This document shows, piece by piece, positions 42,655-49,764 of a stretch of 64,000 bases of DNA. The notes under the pieces were generated by a model. The model saw only the letters and a program-made list of their open reading frames with translations, was not told the DNA's origin and ran no database searches. The stretch comes from an uncultured Myxococcales bacterium (lineage in GTDB: Bacteria > Myxococcota_A > UBA9042), in NCBI GenBank assembly GCA_903842345.1, contig CAIMLR010000036.1:372001-436000 (forward strand). Direction: 5' to 3'. Within the stretch, counting starts at the first letter, position 1. Each line of letters starts with the position of its first letter. Position numbers and translations under genes: made by a program.

Positions 42655-43263
42655 ATGGCGACGATGGAAGAAGAAGAACCGAAGAAGGCCGACGCGCCGC
42701 AGGACGACAAGACCCCGAGCCTGCAGGACAAACTGCTCAAGGCGCGGACCATCCAGATCACCGGTGGCATCGACGACAAGCAGTCGGCGCGCGTGGTCAG
42801 TGAGTTGCTGCTGCTGGAAGCGGACGACGGCGACAAGCCGATCACCATCTTCCTCAACTCGCCCGGCGGCAGCGTCACGGCGGGCTTTGCCATTTTTGAC
42901 ACGATCCGCTTCATCAAGCCGAAGTGCCGCATCATCTGCAACGGCCTGACGGCGTCGATCGCGACGGTCATCCTGTTGGCGGTCAAGCCGGAGGACCGCC
43001 TGTCGCTGCCGAACACGCGCCTGCTGATCCACCAGCCGCTCATTCCGATGACCGTCTACGGTCCGGCGAGCGACCTGGAAATCACCGCGAACGAGATTCT
43101 GAAGACGCGCGCCAAGGTCAACGCGCTGATGGCGGCGGAAACGGGTCAGGAACTGGCGCGGATTGAAAAGGACACGCAGCGCGACTACTGGCTGACGGCG
43201 CAAGAAGCTGTGGCGTACGGTCTGCTGGCGCGCGTCATCGCCACCCGCGCCGAAATTGCCTGA
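42655..43263 (+). CDS. clpP: ClpP-family serine protease, divergent
   Basis: GGAGA before the ATG at 42655 supports this start (in-frame ATGs lie at 42640 and 42664). The 202-residue protein has the ClpP core: KPITIFLNSPGGSVTAGFAIFDTIRF, then GLTASIATVILLA in the place of the usual GxAASMGxxLL, LLIHQP and RDYWLTAQEAVAYGLLARV. The catalytic triad Ser, His and Asp all seem present. The acidic N-terminus (EEEEPKK) is unusual. It could be a ClpP paralogue that works with a Clp ATPase or a specialised subunit; no clpX is adjacent. Confidence 0.85.
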   Translation: MATMEEEEPKKADAPQDDKTPSLQDKLLKARTIQITGGIDDKQSARVVSELLLLEADDGDKPITIFLNSPGGSVTAGFAIFDTIRFIKPKCRIICNGLTASIATVILLAVKPEDRLSLPNTRLLIHQPLIPMTVYGPASDLEITANEILKTRAKVNALMAAETGQELARIEKDTQRDYWLTAQEAVAYGLLARVIATRAEIA

Positions 43264-43275
43264 TCGATCAGGCGA

Positions 43276-43470
43276 TTACATATCGAGGATAATCACTCCA
43301 CGGTCGCTTTCCTCTTCGTCGCGCTCGACGTCGGAATCGCGGCGCGAGTCCGGGCGCCAGTTCGGCGGCGGCATGGGATAGCGGCTCGGTTGATCCAGCC
43401 GCGGCTGGATCCGGGTATCGCGTTCGCGCTCCCGCCGTTGGATTTCCTCAATGATGAAGGCGTCAAGCAT
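43276..43470 (-). CDS. Small charged protein, function unknown
   Basis: This 64-residue protein starts MLDAFIIEEIQRRERERD and has a Pro-rich middle (PMPPPNWRP) and an acidic end finishing VIILDM. GGAGG six bases before the ATG supports translation. The strongly polar composition and short predicted N-terminal helix suggest a soluble or protein-binding peptide. I do not recognise the family. It lies nine bases from the end of the convergent clpP-like gene. Confidence 0.6.
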   Translation of the reverse strand: MLDAFIIEEIQRRERERDTRIQPRLDQPSRYPMPPPNWRPDSRRDSDVERDEEESDRGVIILDM

Positions 43471-43645
43471 CGCAACCTCCAGGACTGCCGGTTTCTCGCC
43501 TTGGTTGGCAGGCCGGCTTGTCTATTAGACGCACCAACCGGCCATTCGATTCGATCCGCCGGACTCGGCCACCCCTGCGGCAGCCTGTGCCCTTCCTGAG
43601 TCAACCTAACATTCGATCTGGGGTCCCGCAACTTCACATGGGCAA

Positions 43646-43663
43646 CGTGACATAGCTGTCACG
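43646..43663. other. Seven-base inverted repeat near the methylase stop
   Basis: CGTGACA (43646-43652) pairs with TGTCACG (43657-43663) around TAGC, overlapping the end of the methylase gene. Without a T-run it may be a stabilising stem or operator rather than a terminator. The remaining space between 43471 and 43658 shows no gene. Confidence 0.35.
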
Positions 43664-44426
43664 CGGGCACCGGGTCGGCGAGCCCAGCGAAGAACGCCGC
43701 GAGATCCGGCTGAAAGACGCGATCCGGCTGATCCTGCAAGTGAATCGCGCGATCGGGCAGGTGCGTCACGCCGGCCGGCCCCAACGCCGCGCGCACGAGA
43801 ATCCTGTTCGGTTTCATGTCATTGGGGCGGTGCAACACCGCCATGACCGCGCGATCGCCCAGGCCAACGGCGGCGAGGTCATCAAGCAGACGCGCCGCGT
43901 CGTGATGCGGAAATACCCAGCAACTTTGAGAACTTGCCACCATGTTCTGGGCCGCGACGTGACAAAATTGTCGCAGGTCCGCCGTCGTCTCCTGATGGGC
44001 GATCTGCCGCTCCGGGTCGCGTGGCGCGTTGCCTTGGGTGCGCTTGCGATACGGCGGGTTGCACAGCACCAGCCCAAACGGTCCGGGGAGGGTCGGCGGC
44101 GCTGCCAGGTCGCCCTCGACGACAGTGAGACGCCCATCGACGCCATTGAGCCGCGCGTTGCGGCGCGCCCGATCGGCCATGGCCGGCTGCTTCTCCAGCA
44201 AGTGGAGGCGAATCCCGGGCAGCACCTTCGCCAGGACGATCGCCACGAGACCGCTGCCCGCCCCCAACTCCAGGGCGTGCCGCGCGTGCGGCGCCTGCTG
44301 GGCGGCAAACCAGGCCAGCAGCGGCGCATCGATCGCGGTGCGATAGCCGGTGCGCGCCTGCAGCAGCTGGACGTTGCCGCTCAGGATGCAGTCGAGGGAT
44401 TCATGTGGCTGCGGAAGGAGGTCCAC
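43659..44426 (-). CDS. N6-adenine methyltransferase, TrmN6-like
   Basis: The start is GTG 44426, which is the only suitable codon in frame with the conserved N-terminus; the product is 255 residues. SAM-binding motif I is LELGAGSGLVAIVLA; the catalytic NPPY motif is CNPPYRKR. The N-terminal region LQARTGYRTAIDAPLLAWF matches the YfiC/TrmN6 type that methylates A37 of tRNA-Val. The substrate here is inferred. It follows the PEGA gene by 21 bases. Confidence 0.88.
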   Translation of the reverse strand: MDLLPQPHESLDCILSGNVQLLQARTGYRTAIDAPLLAWFAAQQAPHARHALELGAGSGLVAIVLAKVLPGIRLHLLEKQPAMADRARRNARLNGVDGRLTVVEGDLAAPPTLPGPFGLVLCNPPYRKRTQGNAPRDPERQIAHQETTADLRQFCHVAAQNMVASSQSCWVFPHHDAARLLDDLAAVGLGDRAVMAVLHRPNDMKPNRILVRAALGPAGVTHLPDRAIHLQDQPDRVFQPDLAAFFAGLADPVPA

Positions 44427-44447
44427 GCGGTCGAGCCTTGCGGAGCG

Positions 44448-45944
44448 CTAATGGCCCGGCGCGGTTGTGAAGACCGTCGGCACAAAGCCCAGCTGCGGCG
44501 GCGGCATGGCGTCCTGGCCCGGCGTGAACTGGGCATTCGCGGCCGGCGAGGCCTGACCTGCGCGCCAGAAGAAGAAAGCCGCGGCGCCTGCGAGCAGCGC
44601 GCCCACGCCCAGGGAGACGCCCGCGATCACACGGCCGCTCTCGGCTTTGTCTTTTTCGGCTTGGGTGTGCACTTCGGTCACGGTGAAGTTCGAGGCATAC
44701 GCCGCGCCTACGCCGAGCGCTACCAACGCCCCAACACCACAAGCGATTCCGGGGACCGACTGGTACCAGGCCGCCTTGGACTTGTCGCCCTCGACCGGCT
44801 CCGTTCCGTCCGCGCCCTTGCGCTCGCCCAGCAGCGTGTTCAGGACCTTGGCCACCGCGCGCGGGCTCGTGCCGATGCCGGGCACCTTGAAGCTGGAGGA
44901 CCGTTCAATGCGCGCCTGCCCAACGTCGATGAGCCACGTGTACAGGGTGCCGTCCATCACGCCCACTGCCGCGATACTCGCGACACCCAGCTCGTGACCC
45001 AGCGCAACGCTGTCGCTCAGCACGCGCTTCTGCGCGCCGTCGAAATCGGGATAGCCGAGGCCAACGCGCGCATCGTCCAGCACCAGATGCCGTTCATATT
45101 CCACGCCCACGGCGAGCTTGGCTTTGTTGCCTCCCACGACTTTCACGCGGTGCAGCATCGAGCTCGCCGGCCCCGCCTGCAGACGAATCGCGTAGATGCC
45201 CGGCGCGAGATCCGTGATCGTCGCGGGCGTGACGCCGCGGTCAATGCCATTGATGAGCACGTGCGCGCCCGGCGGATCAGACGTGACTTCAACCTGCCCC
45301 TTGGGCTGTGTCGACGCTTCCTTCGCCACCTTCCGGAACAACTCCACGACGTCCGGCCGGTAGTTGTCGTCGGTCACGTTGGCCTTGGCGCCAAACGCCG
45401 TGACGACCGTGCGAAACACCTCCGCCGCAGCGTCCTTGTCTTTCGCGATCACATGGGCCGTCGCGAGCTGCGCCAACACGTCCAAATACTCCTTGCGCAG
45501 CTTGTCCTCAGCGCCTGGCGCTGCGATCGCCGCCCGGTACTTGGCCTCCGCCGATTGCAACGCCTTGATCGCGTTGACCGCGTCTGCGTTGTCCAGGAAG
45601 TTGATGCCCTGTTTGCGCGCGGCCGCCAAGCCACTGCGCCGCTCTTCCGTCAGCGCGTTCGGCACTTGATCGCGGTCCCGCCGGAGCTTCTCGGCGCTTT
45701 TTTGCATCGGCACGACCATCACGTCGCCATGGGCTTCTTTTTGCAGGCCGACCAGCACTTCCTGCAGATAGTCGGCCGTCAGCGGATTGGCGTCGTCGCC
45801 CGCGCGAAGTTCCACGAGCGCCAACGTCCGCTCGGCCTCATCGGCCAGCGCGACCTGAACGGGAAGCGCCATCGCGACCAGCATCATCGACACAAGCCAA
45901 CGATTGTGGCGCATTACACGAGGCGGGCGGGCGAGCATCGGCAT
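44448..45944 (-). CDS. PEGA-domain protein with two terminal membrane helices
   Basis: The 498-residue product has a signal peptide (LVSMMLVAMALPVQVALA) and an N-terminal domain resembling the TPR-flanked regions of other PEGA proteins here. A PEGA module (VEVTSDPPGAHVLINGIDRGVTPATITDLAPG, split around residue 215-245, and YAIRLQAGP) is followed by a regulatory-like beta domain (about 260-380). Two C-terminal membrane helices are near 400-415 and 440-460. Its domain order resembles the product at 28514. A strong promoter lies upstream (46017-46044). ATG 45944 is preceded by GAAGG; ATGs at 45938 and 45914 are alternatives. Confidence 0.75.
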   Translation of the reverse strand: MPMLARPPRVMRHNRWLVSMMLVAMALPVQVALADEAERTLALVELRAGDDANPLTADYLQEVLVGLQKEAHGDVMVVPMQKSAEKLRRDRDQVPNALTEERRSGLAAARKQGINFLDNADAVNAIKALQSAEAKYRAAIAAPGAEDKLRKEYLDVLAQLATAHVIAKDKDAAAEVFRTVVTAFGAKANVTDDNYRPDVVELFRKVAKEASTQPKGQVEVTSDPPGAHVLINGIDRGVTPATITDLAPGIYAIRLQAGPASSMLHRVKVVGGNKAKLAVGVEYERHLVLDDARVGLGYPDFDGAQKRVLSDSVALGHELGVASIAAVGVMDGTLYTWLIDVGQARIERSSSFKVPGIGTSPRAVAKVLNTLLGERKGADGTEPVEGDKSKAAWYQSVPGIACGVGALVALGVGAAYASNFTVTEVHTQAEKDKAESGRVIAGVSLGVGALLAGAAAFFFWRAGQASPAANAQFTPGQDAMPPPQLGFVPTVFTTAPGH

Positions 45945-46010
45945 CCTTCGGGCGGTCGTCGGCCAAACTGCCGTCCACGCGATCGCGGATCGGCCACGCT
46001 GGCCAGAGCG

Positions 46011-46147
46011 GTCTCGATTGTAGGCTTCGTTGGTCTCGTGTCAAGGCGATGACCGACGCGCATGGTCTTGAAATTACAATCTAAACTCAAGTGGCTGCAA
46101 CGTTGGCGAGAGCAGATGAGACCAAGTGAGACCGGGAAAGCGAGACC
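46011..46147. repeat. Cluster of GAGACC hexamers in a divergent intergenic region
   Basis: GGTCTC occurs at 46011 and 46032, and GAGACC at 46118, 46128 and 46142, within the 305-base gap 45945-46249 between divergent genes. Two copies bracket the -10 of the minus-strand promoter; the other three lie in the leader of the plus-strand gene. They may be operator sites, though GAGACC is also short enough to recur by chance. The rest of the gap shows no gene; an A/T-rich patch at 46066-46090 might hold the plus promoter. Confidence 0.35.
46017..46044 (-). promoter_or_regulatory. Strong sigma-70-type promoter for the PEGA gene
   Basis: On the minus strand TTGACA (46044-46039) and TACAAT (46022-46017) are 16 bases apart, a perfect -35 and a five-of-six -10. 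It lies about 70 bases before the ATG at 45944. GAGACC copies flank the -10. Confidence 0.75.
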
Positions 46148-46249
46148 GCGATGCCCGCAACCGGCTGAAATCGCGGGTCGCGCCAGATGGCACGGACGTT
46201 GCACGGTGCGGAAATGCCGCGCCGCCCAATACGCGGCCAAGGGGATGTC

Positions 46250-46978
46250 ATGTTGCGAGACCTGATGCTGACGATTGTGCTGTGCCTGACGCCTGCCGCG
46301 TGGGCCAATCCGGTGGCAGGGGAGCCACCGCCTCTGCCGCCCGCCGTTCCGCGCTTGGTCATCTCCGAGATCCAAAGCAACCCGCTGTTGCATGACGATC
46401 GCGCCGGGGAATTCGTCGAGGTCGTCAATCTGGCGCGTGAACCCGTGCGGCTTGCGGACCTGGCGCTGCTGTTGCCCTCGGGTGTGCGCGCGGTGCCGGT
46501 CCGTCCGTCAGCGCCGCTGCTCCACGCCGGGGAAGTGGTGCTCCTCACGCCATTGGGCGGCCAAGCCGGGGAGGCAGCGGTCAAAGGGATGCGGTTGCCC
46601 AACGATGCCGGGCGGCTGGAGCTGTTCTGGCGGCAGAGCCGGGTGGACGTGGCGCAGTGGCACAAGAAGCCGCCGTGGCCCAAGCCATTGCCTGGACAGT
46701 CACTTGAGCGCGTGCGGCCAACCCAAGACGGCGAATCGGGTCGCGCGTGGCGGCGGGCGCAAAGCGTGTTGCACGGCGTGGAGCGGGCGTCCCCGGGACG
46801 GGTCGATTGGCTGTGTCCGGATGTGCAGGGGACTGCGCTTGAGGGCCGTTGCGTGACGCCGCACAAGGCCAAGCCGCAGCAGCGGTGCCGCGTCTCGCAG
46901 GGCGGCGATCGCAGTCCGCGTCCAGCGCCGGGCACGCGGCCAATCTTGTCGGAAGAACTGGCTTTTCTGATTGGGTAG
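46250..46978 (+). CDS. Exported lamin-tail-domain-like protein
   Basis: The start ATG 46250 has AGGGG before it and opens a signal peptide (MLRDLMLTIVLCLTPAAWA); the product is 242 residues. Residues about 37-165 match a lamin-tail domain: RLVISEIQSNPLLHDDRAGEFVEVVNLAREPV, LADLALLLP, VVLLTP and RLPNDAGRLEL. These beta-sandwich domains occur on exported bacterial proteins and nucleases, often as binding modules. The remaining 75 residues have several Cys (WLCPDVQ, GRCVTPHKAK, QRCRVSQ). No catalytic module seen. The stop lies at the edge of the tRNA-derived repeat block. Confidence 0.78.
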   Translation: MLRDLMLTIVLCLTPAAWANPVAGEPPPLPPAVPRLVISEIQSNPLLHDDRAGEFVEVVNLAREPVRLADLALLLPSGVRAVPVRPSAPLLHAGEVVLLTPLGGQAGEAAVKGMRLPNDAGRLELFWRQSRVDVAQWHKKPPWPKPLPGQSLERVRPTQDGESGRAWRRAQSVLHGVERASPGRVDWLCPDVQGTALEGRCVTPHKAKPQQRCRVSQGGDRSPRPAPGTRPILSEELAFLIG

Positions 46979-47203
46979 CTGAAGGCGGATTTGACCGCTC
47001 GACCGGCAAGCGCTCAACAGAGCGCGCGGCAGCTGAAGCACCGTTCGCGCCCGGAGGCAGGCCAAGCACTTCTGTCTTTCCGGATTCGGTCGCTGAGGGG
47101 GGACTTGAACCCTCGACCGGCAAGCGCTCAACAGAGCGCGCGGCAGCCGGAGCACCGTTCGCGCCCGGAGGCAGGCCAAGTACTTCTGGATTTCCGGATT
47201 CGG
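46979..47203. repeat. Tandem 114-base repeat carrying copies of the tRNA-Met 3' end
   Basis: Two units of about 114 bases lie next to the tRNA-Met. Each has about 85 bases of near-identical spacer and a 29-base block matching the tRNA T-arm and acceptor 3' strand. The block at 47090-47118 is identical to the tRNA; the one at about 46976-47004 is diverged but keeps a paired T-arm-like core (GCGG, loop, CCGC in the minus sense). Each spacer holds a GCGCTC/GAGCGC hairpin. It looks like repeated duplication of the tRNA 3' end with its downstream flank. Confidence 0.8.
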
Positions 47204-47277
<74 letters not shown>

Positions 47278-47285
47278 GGGCGCCA

Positions 47286-47299
47286 GCGCGCGAACGCGC
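47286..47299 (-). other. UUCG-capped hairpin between rpsI and tRNA-Met (second)
   Basis: On the minus strand GCGCG pairs with CGCGC around TTCG. It lies nine bases before the tRNA 5' end. No T-run follows, so processing or partial termination is more likely than an intrinsic terminator. Confidence 0.6.
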
Positions 47300-47313
47300 C
47301 GACTGGAGAACCT

Positions 47314-47329
47314 GGCGCGCGAACGCGCC
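47314..47329 (-). other. UUCG-capped hairpin between rpsI and tRNA-Met (first)
   Basis: On the minus strand GGCGCG pairs with CGCGCC around TTCG, ten bases after the rpsI stop. The same motif recurs 28 bases downstream, giving two stable UUCG stems in a row. Confidence 0.6.
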
Positions 47330-47338
47330 GCAGACCGA

Positions 47339-47764
47339 TTAACGCTTCGAGAACTGGAAGCGGGCGCGCGCAGCGTAGCGGCCGTACTTCTTGCGCTCTT
47401 TGGCGCGGGCATCGCGGGTCAGCAGACCAGCGGCTTTCAGCGGCGGGCGCATTTCAGCTTCAAACACCGTCAGCGCGCGGGCAATGCCGTGACGCAGGGC
47501 GCCGGCCTGACCAGCCAGACCGCCGCCGCTCACAGTGGCGCGCACGTCGAACTGACCCGGGCGCTCGACGACTTCGAACGGCTGGGCAACAACCATTTCC
47601 AACGTCGGGCGACGCAGGTACTCGGCGATCTCACGGCCATTGACCGTGATCTTGCCCGTTCCGGCGAGCAGGTGGACGCGCGCGGTCGCTTCTTTGCGAC
47701 GACCGGTGGCGTACCAGCGCTTGGCGGGGGCGGAGGACTCATTGACGCGGCGGGTGGTGGCCAT
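47339..47764 (-). CDS. rpsI: Ribosomal protein S9 (30S)
   Basis: The 141-residue product shows the S9 signatures [46 protein letters not shown] and the C-terminal [18 protein letters not shown]. The last Lys-Arg reaches the ribosomal P site. It is encoded directly after rplM with an 82-base gap, the classic L13-S9 operon. Confidence 0.97.
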   Translation of the reverse strand: MATTRRVNESSAPAKRWYATGRRKEATARVHLLAGTGKITVNGREIAEYLRRPTLEMVVAQPFEVVERPGQFDVRATVSGGGLAGQAGALRHGIARALTVFEAEMRPPLKAAGLLTRDARAKERKKYGRYAARARFQFSKR

Positions 47765-47846
47765 TGTGTGAACCTGTGACGCTGGAGTATCGGTCAGCGT
47801 AAGAGAAAGTCAGTTGAACCAGTGCTGATTACAGCTGAACTTGGGC

Positions 47847-48287
47847 TTAGACAGCGCGGGCGATCGGGTTCTGCGCGGCATGCTTGTGCTGCGGACCCGG
47901 GTACACCTTGAGCTTGGTGATCAAACGACGACCAAGCGCGCCCTTGGGCAGCATGCCCCACACAGCGCGACGAACCGCTTCCGCGCTGTTGCGGGCGATG
48001 AACGCCTTGGCCGTGAATTCCTTCAGGCCGCCCATGTGCTGGGTGTGGTAGCGGTAGATCTTGTTGTCCATCTTGTTGCCGGTCAGCTTGAACTGAGCGG
48101 CATTGATGACGACAACAAAGTCGCCCACATCCGCATTCGGCGTGTAGGACGGCTTGTCCTTGCCCCGCAGAATGTTGGCGATGTTGACGGCGGCACGACC
48201 GAGGACAGCGTCCTTCAGGTCAATGACGTACCACTGGTGCGGCGCGTCTTCCGTGCGCACGCTGACGGTTTGCTTGCTCAGGCTCAT
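47847..48287 (-). CDS. rplM: Ribosomal protein L13 (50S)
   Basis: AGAGGAAG upstream sets the ATG at 48287 and gives 146 residues. L13 signatures: WYVIDLKDAVLGRAAVNIANILRGKD, DVGDFVVVINAAQFKLTGNKMDNKIYRYHTQHMGGL (given in part), VWGMLPKGALGRRLITKLKVYPGPQHKHAAQ. It leads the L13-S9 operon and is served by the promoter at 48348-48377. Confidence 0.97.
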   Translation of the reverse strand: MSLSKQTVSVRTEDAPHQWYVIDLKDAVLGRAAVNIANILRGKDKPSYTPNADVGDFVVVINAAQFKLTGNKMDNKIYRYHTQHMGGLKEFTAKAFIARNSAEAVRRAVWGMLPKGALGRRLITKLKVYPGPQHKHAAQNPIARAV

Positions 48288-48347
48288 GGAAACTTCCTCT
48301 GACAAATCGGACCGCGCGTTGGCATGTGCGCAAACGCGGGGGCCGAG

Positions 48348-48377
48348 ATTCTAGCGGCGGTGACACCGTTGTGTCAA
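48348..48377 (-). promoter_or_regulatory. Promoter of rplM-rpsI
   Basis: On the minus strand TTGACA (48377-48372) and TAGAAT (48353-48348) are 18 bases apart. This gives a leader of about 55 bases. The -35 is part of a palindrome (48361-48376). Confidence 0.75.
48361..48376. promoter_or_regulatory. Palindrome overlapping the rplM -35
   Basis: TGACAC and GTGTCA flank CGTT as a perfect six-base inverted repeat that covers most of the -35 and part of the spacer of the rplM promoter. A dimeric regulator could bind here; none is identified. Confidence 0.4.
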
Positions 48378-48427
48378 GCCAAACCCGTTTCGAAGCGATC
48401 ACATACCGGCACGAGCCGGGGGATCCC

Positions 48428-49591
48428 TCAGGAACCAGCCAGACGCTTCAGATCCGCGGCAGCGTCGGTACGCTCCCACGTGAAGCCCGGCCCAGTGCGA
48501 CCGAAGTGGCCGCCCGAAGCCGTCTGACGGTAGATCGGCCGCATCAGGTCGAGGCGGCGGATGATTTCAGCAGGACGGAAATCAAAGACTTCCAGCACGG
48601 CCTTCTCGATCTTCTCGGGCGAGACTTTCTCGGAACCGTAGGTATCGACCTTGACGCTCGTGGGGCGGGCGACGCCGATCGCGTACGAGACCTGGAGCTC
48701 AACCTCGTCGGCGAGACCCGCGGCGACGATGTTCTTGGCCACATAGCGCGCGAAGTACGCCGCCGAGCGATCGACCTTGGACGGGTCTTTGCCGGAGAAC
48801 GCGCCGCCGCCGTGACGACCCCAGCCGCCGTAGGTGTCGACGATGATCTTGCGACCCGTCAGACCCGCGTCGCCGTGGGGGCCGCCAACGACAAACTTGC
48901 CCGTCGGATTGATATGGAACTTGGTGTCTTTGCTCAGCAACTCGTTCGGCAGCGACGGCAGGATCACGTGCTCCATGACCGCGTCGTACAAATCCTTGTG
49001 GCTGATCGTGTCGCGGTGCATCGTGCTCACGACAACCGCATCGATGCCGACCGGACGGCCGTTCTCAAAGCGCACGGAGACTTGGCTCTTGCCGTCGGGA
49101 CGCAGCCACGGCAGCGTCTTGCCATGCAGCAGGGTCTCCAGCGTGCGCGTCAGGCGCGACGCCAGCGTGATCGGCAGCGGCATCAATTCCGGCGTGTGAT
49201 CGCAGGCATAACCGAACATCAAGCCCTGGTCGCCAGCCCCCTGTTCGGGATTCAGCCCGGCGTGGACGTCGACGCCCTGCGCGATGTCCGGGGACTGCTT
49301 GCCGATGGACGTCAGCACGGCGCAGCTCGAACCTTCAAAGCGATCGTTCGGATCGTCGTAGCCGATTTCCGTGATCGTCTTGCGGATGATCGAGGGCATG
49401 TCGACGTAAGCCGTCGTGGTGATCTCGCCGGCGATGAGCGCCAAGCCCGTGGTCACGAGGGTCTCACACGCGACACGCGAACGCGGATCCTGCTCGAGCA
49501 GGGCGTCCAAAATGGCGTCAGAGATTTGATCGGCGACCTTGTCCGGATGCCCGGCGGTGACAGATTCAGAAGTGAAGATGAAATCGCGCAT
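48428..49591 (-). CDS. metK: S-adenosylmethionine synthetase
   Basis: The start ATG 49591 has GGGAGC upstream; the product is 387 residues, normal for MetK. Signatures: [55 protein letters not shown] and the P-loop-like [21 protein letters not shown], quoted in part. It forms SAM from methionine and ATP in the cytoplasm. A TTGACA sits about 55 bases upstream of the ATG, but its -10 is weak. No SAM riboswitch structure is visible in the leader. Confidence 0.97.
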   Translation of the reverse strand: MRDFIFTSESVTAGHPDKVADQISDAILDALLEQDPRSRVACETLVTTGLALIAGEITTTAYVDMPSIIRKTITEIGYDDPNDRFEGSSCAVLTSIGKQSPDIAQGVDVHAGLNPEQGAGDQGLMFGYACDHTPELMPLPITLASRLTRTLETLLHGKTLPWLRPDGKSQVSVRFENGRPVGIDAVVVSTMHRDTISHKDLYDAVMEHVILPSLPNELLSKDTKFHINPTGKFVVGGPHGDAGLTGRKIIVDTYGGWGRHGGGAFSGKDPSKVDRSAAYFARYVAKNIVAAGLADEVELQVSYAIGVARPTSVKVDTYGSEKVSPEKIEKAVLEVFDFRPAEIIRRLDLMRPIYRQTASGGHFGRTGPGFTWERTDAAADLKRLAGS

Positions 49592-49764
49592 AGTCTGGTC
49601 AGCTCCCACGACAAAAGGGGGCGCGAGGATCGACGCGAGCCGCCCCATTGTCAAGAGGAAGTGACAGCGCAACACACAAGGCGCGATCTTCTGGCGATCT
49701 CGGGGGGCGATCGTCTACACTGGGAGCGTGCGGGATCCACAACCCGGTGAATGAGGACGCGTCG

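Noticed and set aside
46979-47203. CRISPR array
   Set aside because: Only two long units with near-identical spacers and a tRNA-derived block; no short repeat/unique spacer pattern.
49592-49764. SAM riboswitch in the metK leader
   Set aside because: No conserved SAM-I, SAM-II or SAH aptamer pattern is visible in the short leader.
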